Counted from the first letter of the stretch, positions 28,983 to 37,924 are shown. The stretch: DNA of 64,000 nt from Rhodococcus sp. Z13 (GCF_025837095.1 NZ_CP107551.1:2908668-2972667), one strand, 5' to 3'. Translations and numbers: made by a program. Notes: generated by a model from the letters alone, not told the origin.

Positions 28983-31097
28983 TCACCGCTCCGGGAGCGC
29001 ATCCAGAAGGTCGTCGAGGCGCACCGGCAGGTCCCGCACCCGCACCCCGGTCGCGTGCCACACGGCGTTCACGACGGCGGCGGCACTGCCGACGATGCCG
29101 ATCTCGCCGATGCCCCGCGACCCCATCGGGGTGGCGTGGAGGTCCTCGTCGTCGAGCCAGTCGGCCTCCACCTCGCGGATGTCGGCGTGGGTGGGCACGT
29201 GGTACTCGGCGAGGTCGTGGTTGATCACGTGCCCGAACCGCGGGTCGCGGATGCTCTCCTCGAACAGGGCCATCGAGATGCCGAACGACATGCCTCCGAT
29301 GAACTGCGACCGCGCGGTCCGCGGGTTGATGACCCGCCCGACGGAGAACAGCCCGAACATGCGGGGCACGGTGATCTCCCCGGTGTCGGCGTCGACTTGT
29401 ACCTCGGCGAAGTGCGCACCGAAGGACTGCGCGGTGCAGTGTTCGAGTTCGCGGTTCTCCGCCGCGGTCGCGGACAGTTCGGCGCCGGGGGGTGGAGTGT
29501 CGCCGAAGCGTTTGCCGAACTGTTCGGCGGCGGTGACGATCGCGGTGCCCCAGGACGAGGTGCCCGACGATCCGCCCGCGACGGTGCCGTGGGGCAGGGC
29601 ACTGTCGCCGATCTCGAGGTGGACGTCCTCGGGGCGGCAGTGCAGGGCGTCGGCGGCGATGAGGGTCAGGGCCGTCCAGGCACCGGTTCCCAGGTCGGTG
29701 GCGCCGATGCGGACGGAGAACCGGCCCTCGCCCAGGTGCCGGATGTGGGCCTCCGAGCCGGGGCTGACCATGTGAGGGTAGGTGGCCACGGCGACCCCGG
29801 TCCCGACGAGGGTGCGGCCCCGCAGCCGGGTGCCGGGGGCACGGTCGGCGGGGTCCCAGCCGAACCGTTCGGCGCCCTGCCGCAGGCATTCGACGAGGCG
29901 CCGAGAGGACCAGGGCAGCCCGGTCTCCGGGTCCGTCTCGGGTTCGTTGCGGATCCGCAGGTCGATCGGGTCGATGCCGAGTTCGGCGGCGAGTTCGTCC
30001 AGGGCGACCTCCCCGGCGAACATGCCGGGGGCCTCCCCGGGTGCCCGCATCCAGAAGGGTGCGGGGACGTCGAGGGTGATCGCGCGGTGGGAGGTGCGCA
30101 CGTTCGGCACGTCGTAGAGATTGCGCAGCGGCACCGCGGCCTGCTCGACGAACTCGGTGACCCGCGACGACTGGGTGAACGCCTCGTGGACGAGACCGGT
30201 GAGCCGGCCCTCGTGGTCGGCGGCGAGCCGGATGTGGGAGGCCGTGGGGGCGCGGTAGCCGACGTAGCCGAACATGTCGTGGCGCGGGACGGCGAATTTC
30301 ACGGCGCGGCCCGGCAAGGCGCGGGCGGCGAGGGCGCCGAGCACGTCGTGGGCGTGCGGGCCGCCCTTCGACCCGAATCCACCCCCGATGTAGGGGCAGA
30401 TCACCCGCATGGCGGCGGCGTCGAGACCCAGTACGGGTGCCAGTGCCTCGACCACCCCGTGCGGGTGCTGGGTCGAGGTGTACAGGGTCAGGGTCGGTTC
30501 CCCGTCGGGTGCGGACTCCCGCCACAGCGCGACGACGGTGTGCGGTTCGAGGGGATTGTTGTGTTCCTCGGGGGTCGAGTACCACCGGTCGATCACCGTC
30601 TCCGCGTGGGCGAAGGCGGCATCGACGTCGCCGCGCTGTGTGTCGGGGTCGAAGCCGCCGTTGACGGTCTCCGGTGTGTAGGCGCCGGGGTGGTCGGCGT
30701 GGAAGACGACGTCGTGGTCGGCCGGGGTGTACTCGAGGTCGAGGAGATCGCATGCCTCCCGGGCGATCTCGGAGGTCTCGGCGACGACGGCCGCGACGAT
30801 CTGGCCGCGATAGCGCACCTCGGGGTTCTGCAGGACGACGTACTCCCCCTCGGCCTCGCCGGTCAGTCGCGGGGCGTTCCACGGGGTGAGCACCGCCAGC
30901 ACGCCGGGCATGTCCTCGGCGGCGGTGGTGTCGATCCGGTCGATGCTCCCGCGCGCGATCGTGGAGGTCAGCGGCACGAGATGCACGGGATCGGGAACGG
31001 GGTGCTCGTACGCGTAGGGGGCGGTACCGGCGACCTTGCGCGGGCCGTCGATGCGTGCCGTGGATCGTCCGCCCGCCCTGATCTGCTCGGGGCTCAT
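28983..31097 (-). CDS. Molybdopterin aldehyde/xanthine oxidoreductase large subunit (PaoC-like)
   Basis: 704 aa, xanthine oxidase family. Moco-binding segments: GGGFGSKG near residue 240, FWMRAPGEAPGMFAGE, GTAGGSSGT-like VAGGSSGTSSWG, and the catalytic Glu in GSRGIGEIGIVGSA near the C-terminus. The last motif is that of PaoC (YagR). The CO dehydrogenase active-site loop AYxCSFR is absent. The ATG overlaps the FAD subunit stop by 4 bases. Substrates are probably aldehydes, which is the role of PaoABC in E. coli. Confidence 0.9.
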   Translation of the reverse strand: MSPEQIRAGGRSTARIDGPRKVAGTAPYAYEHPVPDPVHLVPLTSTIARGSIDRIDTTAAEDMPGVLAVLTPWNAPRLTGEAEGEYVVLQNPEVRYRGQIVAAVVAETSEIAREACDLLDLEYTPADHDVVFHADHPGAYTPETVNGGFDPDTQRGDVDAAFAHAETVIDRWYSTPEEHNNPLEPHTVVALWRESAPDGEPTLTLYTSTQHPHGVVEALAPVLGLDAAAMRVICPYIGGGFGSKGGPHAHDVLGALAARALPGRAVKFAVPRHDMFGYVGYRAPTASHIRLAADHEGRLTGLVHEAFTQSSRVTEFVEQAAVPLRNLYDVPNVRTSHRAITLDVPAPFWMRAPGEAPGMFAGEVALDELAAELGIDPIDLRIRNEPETDPETGLPWSSRRLVECLRQGAERFGWDPADRAPGTRLRGRTLVGTGVAVATYPHMVSPGSEAHIRHLGEGRFSVRIGATDLGTGAWTALTLIAADALHCRPEDVHLEIGDSALPHGTVAGGSSGTSSWGTAIVTAAEQFGKRFGDTPPPGAELSATAAENRELEHCTAQSFGAHFAEVQVDADTGEITVPRMFGLFSVGRVINPRTARSQFIGGMSFGISMALFEESIRDPRFGHVINHDLAEYHVPTHADIREVEADWLDDEDLHATPMGSRGIGEIGIVGSAAAVVNAVWHATGVRVRDLPVRLDDLLDALPER

Positions 31098-32095
31098 GCC
31101 GTCCCTCCTCGTTCGGCTCGCTCGTGGAGTTCCCGCAGCACCGCGACGACGGTACGGCGCAGCAGCGGGATCTTGTAGGCGTTGCCGTCCAGCGGTCGGG
31201 CCTCGGCGAGTTCCGCGTCGGCCGCCTCGGCGAAGACGTCGTCGCCGGGTGGGCGGCCGAGCAGCACGGCCTCCGCGCGGTGGGCGCGCCAGGGCCGGTG
31301 GGCCACTCCCCCGAACGCGAGCCGGCAGTCCGTGACGGTGCCGTCGGCGATCGTCGTCTCGGCGGCCACCGAGACGAGCGCGAAGGCGTAGGAAGCGCGG
31401 TCGCGCACCTTGCGGTAGGTCGACAGTGCGGTGCGCGGCGGGGGGATACGGACCCCGATCACCAGGTCGTCCCGGGCGAGCACGGTGTCGCGGTCGGGTT
31501 CGTCTCCGGGCAGCCGGTGGAAGTCCTCGACGGCGATCGCCCGCTCACCGTCGGGGCCGAGCACGAGGACCTCGGCGTCGAGGGCGAGCATCGCCACGGC
31601 CATGTCGGAGGGGTGCGTGGCCACGCAGTGGTCGGAGGCTCCGAGGATCGCGTGATAGCGGGTGTAACCGCCGAGAGCCGAACAACCGCTGCCGGGTTCG
31701 CGTTTGTTGCAGGGGGTGCTCGTGTCGCGGAAGTACGGGCAGCGGGTCCGTTGGAGGAGGTTGCCGCCGGTGGTGGCGGCGTTGCGCAGTTGCGGTGAGG
31801 CGCCGGACAGCAGGGCGCGGGCGAGCATGGGATAGCGGCGGCGCACGAGCGGGTGGGCGGCGAGGTCGCTGTTGCGGACGTTGGCGCCGACGACGAGTCC
31901 GCCCTCGGTGGTCTCCTCGACCGTGTCGAGCGGGAGGTGGGAGATGTCGACGAGGACATCCGGATCCGCCACCCCGATCTTCAGGTGGTCGACGAGATTG
32001 GTGCCGCCGGCGAGGAAGACGGCTCCCGCGGTGTCGTGGACGAGAGCGACGGCCGCCTGCGGGTCGGCGGGTCGTTCGTAGCGCAGGGCCCTCAT
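31094..32095 (-). CDS. FAD-binding subunit with extra 4Fe-4S site (PaoB-like)
   Basis: 333 aa from ATG 32095. FAD-binding PCMH-type fold: AVFLAGGTNLVDHLKIGV, SPQLRNAATTGGNLLQRTR. Next comes a cysteine-rich insert, CPYFRDTSTPCNKREPGSGC, near residues 125-145, which in PaoB carries a [4Fe-4S] cluster; ordinary xanthine dehydrogenase FAD subunits lack it. Middle gene of a three-gene operon with 4-base overlaps on both sides. Confidence 0.9.
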   Translation of the reverse strand: MRALRYERPADPQAAVALVHDTAGAVFLAGGTNLVDHLKIGVADPDVLVDISHLPLDTVEETTEGGLVVGANVRNSDLAAHPLVRRRYPMLARALLSGASPQLRNAATTGGNLLQRTRCPYFRDTSTPCNKREPGSGCSALGGYTRYHAILGASDHCVATHPSDMAVAMLALDAEVLVLGPDGERAIAVEDFHRLPGDEPDRDTVLARDDLVIGVRIPPPRTALSTYRKVRDRASYAFALVSVAAETTIADGTVTDCRLAFGGVAHRPWRAHRAEAVLLGRPPGDDVFAEAADAELAEARPLDGNAYKIPLLRRTVVAVLRELHERAERGGTA

Positions 32096-32634
32096 CGCTC
32101 GTCCTCCGCGGCGACCGCGCGGATGGCGGTGACGATGTTGGGATAGGCGACGCAGCGGCACAGGTTGCCGCTCATGCGTTCCCGGATCTCGACGTCGTCG
32201 AGGTCGCCCGGCTCGTCGAGATCGGCGGTGACGTAACTGGGGTCGCCGCGAGCGAACTCGTCGAGCATGCCGACGGCGGAACAGATCTGGCCGGGTGTGC
32301 AGTAGCCGCACTGGAAGGCGTCGTCCTCGACGAACCGTGTCTGCAGCGGGTGCGGTCCCGACTCGGCGAGCCCCCGGGCGGTGACGATCTCGGCGCCGTC
32401 GTGCGCGACGGCCAGCGCCAGGCAGGACAGGCTGCGGCGGCCGTCCAGCAGGACGGTGCAGGCACCGCACTGGCCGAGATCGCAGCCCTTCTTCGGGGAG
32501 GTCACCCCCAGCCGATCGCGCAGGGCGTCGAGCAGGGTGGTGCGGACGTCGACGGTCACGCGGTGATCGGTGCCGTCGACGCGCAGGCCGACGGCGCGTT
32601 CGTGCTCCCGGGGTGAGGCGTTCTCGGCTGGCAT
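32092..32634 (-). CDS. 2Fe-2S subunit of the aldehyde oxidoreductase (PaoA-like)
   Basis: 180 aa from ATG 32634. N-terminal plant-type ferredoxin domain with CDLGQCGACTVLLDGRRSLSC and C-terminal helical domain with FQCGYCTPGQI and SGNLCRC: the usual eight cysteines. In E. coli PaoA has a Tat signal; here the N-terminus (MPAENASPREHERAVG) has none, so the enzyme is predicted to stay in the cytoplasm. First gene of the operon, after a terminator hairpin. Confidence 0.93.
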   Translation of the reverse strand: MPAENASPREHERAVGLRVDGTDHRVTVDVRTTLLDALRDRLGVTSPKKGCDLGQCGACTVLLDGRRSLSCLALAVAHDGAEIVTARGLAESGPHPLQTRFVEDDAFQCGYCTPGQICSAVGMLDEFARGDPSYVTADLDEPGDLDDVEIRERMSGNLCRCVAYPNIVTAIRAVAAEDER

Positions 32635-32723
32635 GGGTGGACCTCCGAACGGCTGGGCTGTGCTCGGGGCATTCCCGCCGCGGCGGCGATCCAATCGCGG
32701 GGTGGTCACCTTCCGCAGAACGG

Positions 32724-32758
32724 ACGGAGCCGGAGACCCGTCGGGTCCCCGGCTCCGT
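32724..32758 (-). terminator. Hairpin between FMN reductase and the aldehyde oxidoreductase operon
   Basis: 16-base arms (32724-32739 and 32743-32758), one mismatch and a 3-base loop, 19 bases after the reductase stop. It would end that transcript before the paoA-like gene. Confidence 0.7.
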
Positions 32759-32776
32759 GAAAGGCGGTCACACGAC

Positions 32777-33334
32777 TCAGGCGTCGGCCAGCACCTTGGT
32801 GGCGGCGGCGAGGGCTTCGACGACACCCGCGATCTGCTGAGCGGTCTCGGCGTGCTCCTTGGCGTGCGCACCGGCGAACTTGCCGAAGGTCTCGCCGACG
32901 GACAGCGTGCCGCCCTCGACGACCTCGGCGCCCGCGATGCCCGCGACCTTGACGACGTCCTCGAGGGCCCACTTGGCGGCGTTCCGGCTCGGCGACTGGC
33001 TGACGACGGCGACGGCCTTGCCCTTCAGCGCGCCGGAGCCGTAGGGACGGGACAGCCAGTCGAGGGCGTTCTTGAGCACCGCGGAGACGGTGCCGTTGTA
33101 CTCGGGGGTGACCAGCAGCACCGCGTCGGCGGTGGTGGCGGCCTCACGAAGCGCGGCGGCGGTGGCCGGGGTGCCCTCGCCGTCGATGTCCTCGTTGTAG
33201 AAGGGAACCTCGGCGAGTCCCTCGAAGAGGGTCACCTCGACGCCCTCCGCAGCGACGGCTGCGGCGGTCTCGGCGAGCTGACGGGAGACGGAACCATCGC
33301 GCAGGCTTCCGACAAGGGCGAGAACTCGGGTCAT
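32777..33334 (-). CDS. NADPH-dependent FMN reductase, Rv3054c-like
   Basis: 185 aa from ATG 33334. Flavodoxin-like fold: ALVGSLRDGSVSRQLAET at the phosphate loop, FYNEDIDGEG, VTPEYNGTVSAVLKNALDW (family signature) and VAVVSQSPSRNAAKWALED. It reduces FMN or quinones with NAD(P)H. It diverges from a TetR-family gene with a palindrome between, and the same pair (Rv3054c/Rv3055) occurs after the nrd genes in mycobacteria, so TetR control of this gene is likely. Confidence 0.9.
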   Translation of the reverse strand: MTRVLALVGSLRDGSVSRQLAETAAAVAAEGVEVTLFEGLAEVPFYNEDIDGEGTPATAAALREAATTADAVLLVTPEYNGTVSAVLKNALDWLSRPYGSGALKGKAVAVVSQSPSRNAAKWALEDVVKVAGIAGAEVVEGGTLSVGETFGKFAGAHAKEHAETAQQIAGVVEALAAATKVLADA

Positions 33335-33378
33335 GGGAACATCCTCGGTTCGAAGTGATTGACGACGCAATGATAAAC

Positions 33379-33390
33379 GGACCGCGGTCC
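33379..33390. promoter_or_regulatory. Palindromic operator between FMN reductase and TetR genes
   Basis: GGACCGCGGTCC is a perfect 12-base palindrome, 44 bases upstream of the reductase and 33 bases upstream of the TetR gene. GGACC/GGTCC half-sites are common in TetR-family operators. Autoregulation and control of the reductase are inferred. Confidence 0.6.
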
Positions 33391-33423
33391 ACTTTCATTC
33401 CCGAGCGGCTACAGTGTGACCTT

Positions 33424-34110
33424 GTGAACACCCGCCCTCCGACCTCGACGGCCGGCCGGCCGTCCCGGCCGTCGGCGGACGAGCGCGCACTCCCCCTCGT
33501 GGACGAGCACACCGTCGAGCGCGGTGACGCCGCCCGCAACCGCACCCGGCTCCTCCGCGCCGCCGCGCTCCTCGTGGCCGAACGCGGGGTGGACGCGGTG
33601 ACGATGGACGAGGTCGCCGCCCGCGCCGGGGTCGGCAAGGGCACCGTCTTCCGCCGGTTCGGCTCCCGGGCCGGCCTGATCCGCGCCCTGCTCGACCACA
33701 GCGAACGCGAACTCCAGGAGGGATTCCTCTTCGGGCCGCCGCCGCTCGGCCCGGGCGGTGAACCGCTCGAGCGACTCGTGGCGTTCGGCCGCGCCCGCAT
33801 CGGACTCGTCGAGGTGCAGGGCGAACTGCTCCGCGCCGCCGAGTCGGCCTCCGACTCCCGCTATGCCGCGCCCGCCTATCTGGTGTCCCTCGCCCACGTC
33901 GACACCCTGCTGCGCGCCGCCGGGGTCACCGGCGACACCCGCCTGCTCGCGGCGTCGCTCATGGCCTCCCTCGACGCGACGCTCGTGCTGTACCAGTGGC
34001 ATGAACTCGGCCATCCGCTGCACCGACTCGCCGACAACTGGGCGGAGCTGGCACATCGGGTCGTGACCGGCCGAGGTACCGCGGAATCCGCGGGCGGCGT
34101 CGTACCGTAA
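33424..34110 (+). CDS. TetR/AcrR-family transcriptional regulator, Rv3055-like
   Basis: 228 aa from GTG 33424; the upstream ATG at 33355 would place the palindrome inside the gene, so the later start is preferred. The HTH domain is at residues ~35-80: NRTRLLRAAALLVAERGVDA, then MDEVAARAGVGKGTVFRRFG. The C-terminal ligand domain is helical. Likely repressor of the divergent FMN reductase. The META lipoprotein gene starts 4 bases downstream and may share its transcript. Confidence 0.92.
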   Translation: MNTRPPTSTAGRPSRPSADERALPLVDEHTVERGDAARNRTRLLRAAALLVAERGVDAVTMDEVAARAGVGKGTVFRRFGSRAGLIRALLDHSERELQEGFLFGPPPLGPGGEPLERLVAFGRARIGLVEVQGELLRAAESASDSRYAAPAYLVSLAHVDTLLRAAGVTGDTRLLAASLMASLDATLVLYQWHELGHPLHRLADNWAELAHRVVTGRGTAESAGGVVP

Positions 34111-34114
34111 CCAC

Positions 34115-34906
34115 ATGATTCGTACATTCCGGGTTCTCGCACTGGCGTCGCTGGCGGTCGTGGCCTCCGCGTGCAGCAGCGATTCGGGCACCGCCGACAG
34201 CGGTTCGGCCGACGACCTCACCGGGCGCACCTTCGTATCGACGAGCGTGACCGGCACGCAGATCCCCGGCGACGGTCCCCTGGTGGTCGAGTTCCCGGAG
34301 AGCGGACGGATCTCCGCGACCGCCGGATGCAACCGCTTCGTCGGCGGCGTCGAACTCACCGACGGGAAGCTGAAGGCCCCCGAGCTGGCGAGCACCCTCA
34401 TGGCCTGCGAACCGGCACGCGAAGGCGCCGACGCCTGGCTGACCGGTCTGTTCGACGCCGAACCCCGGTGGTCGCTCGACGGGAACACCTTCACCCTCAC
34501 CCACGACGACGTGACGGTCGCGCTCGAGGACGAGAAGGTCCTCGACCCGGACCGCCCGATCACCGGCACCGACTGGGTGGTGACCTCCCTGCGCACCACC
34601 GACGCCGTCGTGCGGTCGGTGTCGCTCGAGAACGCCGCGCCCACTCTGCGCCTGGCCGAGGACGGCACCGTCAGCGGCACCACCGGGTGCACCGACTTCA
34701 CCGGGTCCGCGGAGGTCGGCGACGACGTCGTGATGTTCGAGCCGCTCACCCTCGACGGCGGCCCCTGCACCGATCCCGACCGGCTCGAGATCGAAGCGCA
34801 CGTCCTGAGCGTGCTCACCGGCGAGACCACCTACACGATCGACGGATCGTCGATGACGCTCACCGGACCGAACGGCACCGAGGGCCTGGAGTTCACCGCC
34901 CGCTGA
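34115..34906 (+). CDS. Lipoprotein with two META (HslJ-like) domains
   Basis: 263 aa. Lipoprotein signal with lipobox ASAC near residue 20. First META domain: LTGRTFVSTSVTG, ISATAGCNRFVGG, LMACEPAREGADAW. Second: ITGTDWVVTSLRT, TVSGTTGCTDFTGSAEV, ending TYTIDGSSMTLTGPNG. META domains occur in heat-shock HslJ and in secreted proteins; their function is poorly known. Each domain keeps the G-C-N/T-x-F core. Probably anchored outside the cytoplasmic membrane. Confidence 0.88.
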   Translation: MIRTFRVLALASLAVVASACSSDSGTADSGSADDLTGRTFVSTSVTGTQIPGDGPLVVEFPESGRISATAGCNRFVGGVELTDGKLKAPELASTLMACEPAREGADAWLTGLFDAEPRWSLDGNTFTLTHDDVTVALEDEKVLDPDRPITGTDWVVTSLRTTDAVVRSVSLENAAPTLRLAEDGTVSGTTGCTDFTGSAEVGDDVVMFEPLTLDGGPCTDPDRLEIEAHVLSVLTGETTYTIDGSSMTLTGPNGTEGLEFTAR

Positions 34907-34956
34907 GAACCTGCGCCCGCCGAGAGCCGGCACCGCCCGGTCGGTACGGTGGGCGC

Positions 34957-35382
34957 ATGGCCGGAGCAGTCCGCATGGCGATCGCCGTCGCCGTCGGTTC
35001 GTCGATGTGCGCGTGCAGCCTCTCGGGCCCCGGGAACTCGCCGTCCGATCTGGTGGGCCGGCGCTACGTGTCCACCTCGGTCGAGGGCCGGGCGATCCCC
35101 GGCGGCGGGCCGCTGGAACTCTCCTTCCCGGCCCGCGAGCGACTGGCCGCGTCGGCCGGCTGCAACCGCTTCACCGGCACGGCGGAGCTGTCCGGTGGGG
35201 TCGTGCGCACCGGGGTGCTCGCGTCCACGCGGATGGCCTGCCCACCGCCCCGGGAGGGCGCCGACGCGTGGTTGCGCGAACTGTTCTCCGCCTCGCCCCG
35301 GTGGTCGTCGGACGGAGACGTCCTGACGCTGACCACGAGCTTCGTGACGGTCACCCTCACCGACCGCGCCGCCGGCCGCTGA
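34957..35382 (+). CDS. Single META-domain lipoprotein
   Basis: 141 aa from ATG 34957. Signal with cysteine in SSMCACSLSG (lipobox MCAC, less canonical). One META domain closely related to the first domain of the upstream protein: GRRYVSTSVEGRAIPGGGP, AASAGCNRFTG, RMACPPPREGADAWLRELF. The order suggests local duplication. Ends just before the convergent nucleosidase gene. Confidence 0.8.
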   Translation: MAGAVRMAIAVAVGSSMCACSLSGPGNSPSDLVGRRYVSTSVEGRAIPGGGPLELSFPARERLAASAGCNRFTGTAELSGGVVRTGVLASTRMACPPPREGADAWLRELFSASPRWSSDGDVLTLTTSFVTVTLTDRAAGR

Positions 35383-35397
35383 ACCGGATCCTCGACG

Positions 35398-35946
35398 TCA
35401 GTACCGTTCGACGAGCCAGGCCGCGAGTTCCCGCGCACTGTGGTCGACCAGGGCGGGCCAGTCCAGCGCCGACTCGTCGGCGTGGTCGCTGACGTGCTTG
35501 ACCAGCCGGCACCGGGCACCCATCCGGCGCGCGGCGTAGGCCACCGCGAAGCCCTCCATGTCGACCAGGTCGGCGCGGGCAGCGAGGGCGTCGCGCACCT
35601 CGGCGTCGGAGACGAACGCGTCGCCGGTCGCGAGGACGCTGCCGTCGCCGTCCTCGATGTCGAGGACGTCCTCGACGGGATGGCCGAGGCTCTTCAGCAC
35701 GTCGCTGCTGATGTCGTGGTTGAGGGCGGTCGACGGCAGATAGAGGCCGGCGTGGTGGTCGTGCAGCGCACCTGCGGTGCCGATGTTGACGACGAGCGGC
35801 CGCGCGCCGGCCGGATACGCCGCCAGAGCGGCGGTGACGGCGACCGCCGCGTCGACCTTCCCGATCCCGGTGATCACCGTCTCGTAGCGGTCCGGCACAT
35901 GGGCCGCTTCGGCGCGGGTGGCCGATACGACGAGGATCCCGTTCAC
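35398..35946 (-). CDS. MTA/SAH-type nucleoside hydrolase (phosphorylase superfamily)
   Basis: 182 aa from GTG 35946, which overlaps the upstream stop by 4 bases. PNP/UDP superfamily: VITGIGKVDAAVAV, VVNIGTAGALHDH, LATGDAFVSD, VDMEGFAVAYAARR (substrate-binding Met-Glu) and LVKHVSDHAD (catalytic Asp). This pattern fits nucleosidases that remove adenine from methylthioadenosine or S-adenosylhomocysteine. It is shorter than typical Pfs (about 230 aa), so the exact substrate is open. SAM-consuming MoaA is encoded nearby. Confidence 0.78.
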   Translation of the reverse strand: MNGILVVSATRAEAAHVPDRYETVITGIGKVDAAVAVTAALAAYPAGARPLVVNIGTAGALHDHHAGLYLPSTALNHDISSDVLKSLGHPVEDVLDIEDGDGSVLATGDAFVSDAEVRDALAARADLVDMEGFAVAYAARRMGARCRLVKHVSDHADESALDWPALVDHSARELAAWLVERY

Positions 35947-36719
35947 GTGTTGCCTCCGAGTTCGAGTGTCACGAGTGCTGCCCGGTGCAGCTCCCGTCCG
36001 TATCCGGCACCGTATCCCGCGGCGTGCACCGCGAGCGGATGCAGCTGGTGCAGCGGCACCCGGTCCTGCCATCCGGTACGCAGCGGATGCACCGATTCGT
36101 AGCCCGCGACGATCTCGGCGAGGTGCGGGCACCCGAAGAGGGCGAGCATCGCGAGGTCGGTCTCCCGGTGCCCGCCGTGCGCGGCGGGGTCGATGAGCAC
36201 GACACCGCCGGGTGACCACAGCACGTTCCCGTTCCACAGGTCGCCGTGCAGCCGCGCCGGGGGTTCGTCGTCGTCGAAGGCTCCCCCGGTGACGAGTTCG
36301 CAGGCCCGCTCGATGTCGGCCCGCTGACCGGCGGTGACGCTCCCGGCGTCGACCGCAATGCGCAGGAAGGGCAGGACCCGTTCGGCGATGTAGAACGCTC
36401 CCCAGCTCTCGTGCACGGTGCGGCTCATCGGGCGGCGGCCGATGAACAACTGCCCGTCGTAACCGTCGGGAGCAGCGCCGAATCCGGCGGCGCCCGCGTC
36501 GTGCATCCGGGCCAGGGCGGCACCGAAGGCACGGGCCGCCGGGGCGGTCGCCCGGGTGTCGGGGACGCGGTCGAGTTCGATGTGGTGCTCGCCCACCGAT
36601 CGCACCCGGGCCACCGGCATCCCGGCCTCCGCGAGCCACGCCAGACCGGCGGCCTCGGCGCGGAAGAAGTCCGGGTGGGCGTGCGGATCGTGTTTGCGGA
36701 AGACGTCTGCGTTGCTCAC
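35943..36719 (-). CDS. Fructosamine kinase-like phosphotransferase
   Basis: 258 aa from GTG 36719; GTG 36737 and GTG 36761 are in-frame alternatives created partly by a repeated GTGAGCAAC. Protein-kinase-like fold of the FN3K/APH group: catalytic loop LHGDLWNGNVLW and metal-binding LIDPAAHGGHRETDLAML. FN3K enzymes phosphorylate ketosamines on glycated proteins and so reverse glycation; bacterial members may act on ribulosamines. It overlaps the nucleosidase start by 4 bases. Confidence 0.85.
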   Translation of the reverse strand: MSNADVFRKHDPHAHPDFFRAEAAGLAWLAEAGMPVARVRSVGEHHIELDRVPDTRATAPAARAFGAALARMHDAGAAGFGAAPDGYDGQLFIGRRPMSRTVHESWGAFYIAERVLPFLRIAVDAGSVTAGQRADIERACELVTGGAFDDDEPPARLHGDLWNGNVLWSPGGVVLIDPAAHGGHRETDLAMLALFGCPHLAEIVAGYESVHPLRTGWQDRVPLHQLHPLAVHAAGYGAGYGRELHRAALVTLELGGNT

Positions 36720-36807
36720 GTCCCGAGTGTTGCTCACCTCGCGAGTGTGCCCGTCCGGCACTCCCCGATGTAGCGCGGCAGTAACACGCTCACGCTAGGG
36801 TCGACGA

Positions 36808-37638
36808 ATGAGCAACCTTCGCGATCGGATCATCGAAGAACTCGGAGTCAAGCCCTCCATCGACCCCCGCGCCGAGATCGACTCGCGGGTGCAGTTTCTC
36901 GCCGACTATCTGCGCAGCACTCCCGCGAAGGGATTCGTGCTCGGCATCAGCGGCGGTCAGGACAGTACCCTCGCCGGCAGGCTCACCCAGCTGGCCGCGG
37001 AGAAACTACGGGCCGAGGGACACACCGCGGAGTTCGTCGCCGTTCGGCTGCCCTACGGCACGCAGGCCGACGAGCACGACGCGAAGATCGCGCTCGACTT
37101 CATCCGGGCCGACCGCACCCTGCGCATGGACGTCAAGCCCGGCGCCGACGCCACCGGCACCGAGGCGGCCGTCGCGCTGTACGGGCACGAGACGAAACTG
37201 CGCGACTTCGTGCGCGGCAACATCAAGGCGCGCGAGCGCATGATGCTCCAGTACGCGGTGGCCGGTGAGCTCGGCTATCTCGTGGTGGGCACCGACCACG
37301 CCGCCGAGGCCGTCACCGGCTTCTACACCAAGTACGGCGACGGCGGTGTCGACATCACCCCGCTGGCGGGTCTGACCAAGCGCCAGGGCGCGGCGCTGCT
37401 GCGCGAGCTCGGTGCCCCGGAGAGCACGTGGATCAAGGTGCCCACGGCCGATCTCGAGGACGACCGGCCCGCGCTTCCCGACGAGGAGGCGCTGGGCATG
37501 ACCTACAGCGAGATCGACGATTATCTCGAGGGCAAGGACGTCTCCGACGATCTCGCCGCGCGGCTCGAGCAGAAATTCCTCGACACCCGGCACAAGCGGG
37601 CCATGCCCGTTGCCCCGTTCGACACCTGGTGGCGCTGA
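36808..37638 (+). CDS. nadE: NH3-dependent NAD synthetase
   Basis: 276 aa, the size of the ammonia-dependent enzyme without the glutaminase domain. PP-loop [62 protein letters not shown] and the C-terminal [15 protein letters not shown]. It makes NAD from deamido-NAD, ATP and ammonia. Mycobacteria use a long glutamine-dependent NadE, so this form is a point of difference. It converges with moaD (4-base gap). Confidence 0.94.
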   Translation: MSNLRDRIIEELGVKPSIDPRAEIDSRVQFLADYLRSTPAKGFVLGISGGQDSTLAGRLTQLAAEKLRAEGHTAEFVAVRLPYGTQADEHDAKIALDFIRADRTLRMDVKPGADATGTEAAVALYGHETKLRDFVRGNIKARERMMLQYAVAGELGYLVVGTDHAAEAVTGFYTKYGDGGVDITPLAGLTKRQGAALLRELGAPESTWIKVPTADLEDDRPALPDEEALGMTYSEIDDYLEGKDVSDDLAARLEQKFLDTRHKRAMPVAPFDTWWR

Positions 37639-37642
37639 CCGC

Positions 37643-37924
37643 CTAACCTCCGGCGAACGGCGGGAGCACGTCCACCCGGGATCCGGCCGGCCGGCCGAGA
37701 TCCCGGGTGAGCTCCCCAGTTCCGCCCTCGCCCGGGTCGAGCAGGAACGCCGCGACCGTCAGCACCCGGTCCATGTCCGGCCCGTAGCGGTCGACCAGCG
37801 CCGCGCGCAGTGCCCCCAGGTCCGCACCCGCCGGAAGCTCGACGGTGTCCTTCTCCCGGCCCCCGGCCGCGTCGACCGCCGCCGCGAAGAACCGCACCTC
37901 GACCCCGGTCGTCACATCAGCCAC
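37643..37924 (-). CDS. moaD: Molybdopterin synthase sulfur carrier subunit
   Basis: 93 aa from GTG 37924, preceded by GGGAG six bases upstream; it overlaps the moaA stop by 8 bases. Ubiquitin-like fold: [14 protein letters not shown] at the start, and the C-terminal PPFAGG, whose terminal Gly-Gly is adenylated and thiolated. Partner of MoaE, encoded ~4 kb away on the other strand. Confidence 0.92.
   Translation of the reverse strand: MADVTTGVEVRFFAAAVDAAGGREKDTVELPAGADLGALRAALVDRYGPDMDRVLTVAAFLLDPGEGGTGELTRDLGRPAGSRVDVLPPFAGG

Noticed and set aside
29055-31178. 707-codon frame opposite the PaoC-like gene
   Set aside because: No motifs; shadow of the real gene.
28983-32634. Carbon monoxide dehydrogenase (CoxSML)
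   Set aside because: The large subunit lacks the AYxCSFR loop and has the PaoC-type GSRGIGEIG motif; the FAD subunit has PaoB-type cysteines.
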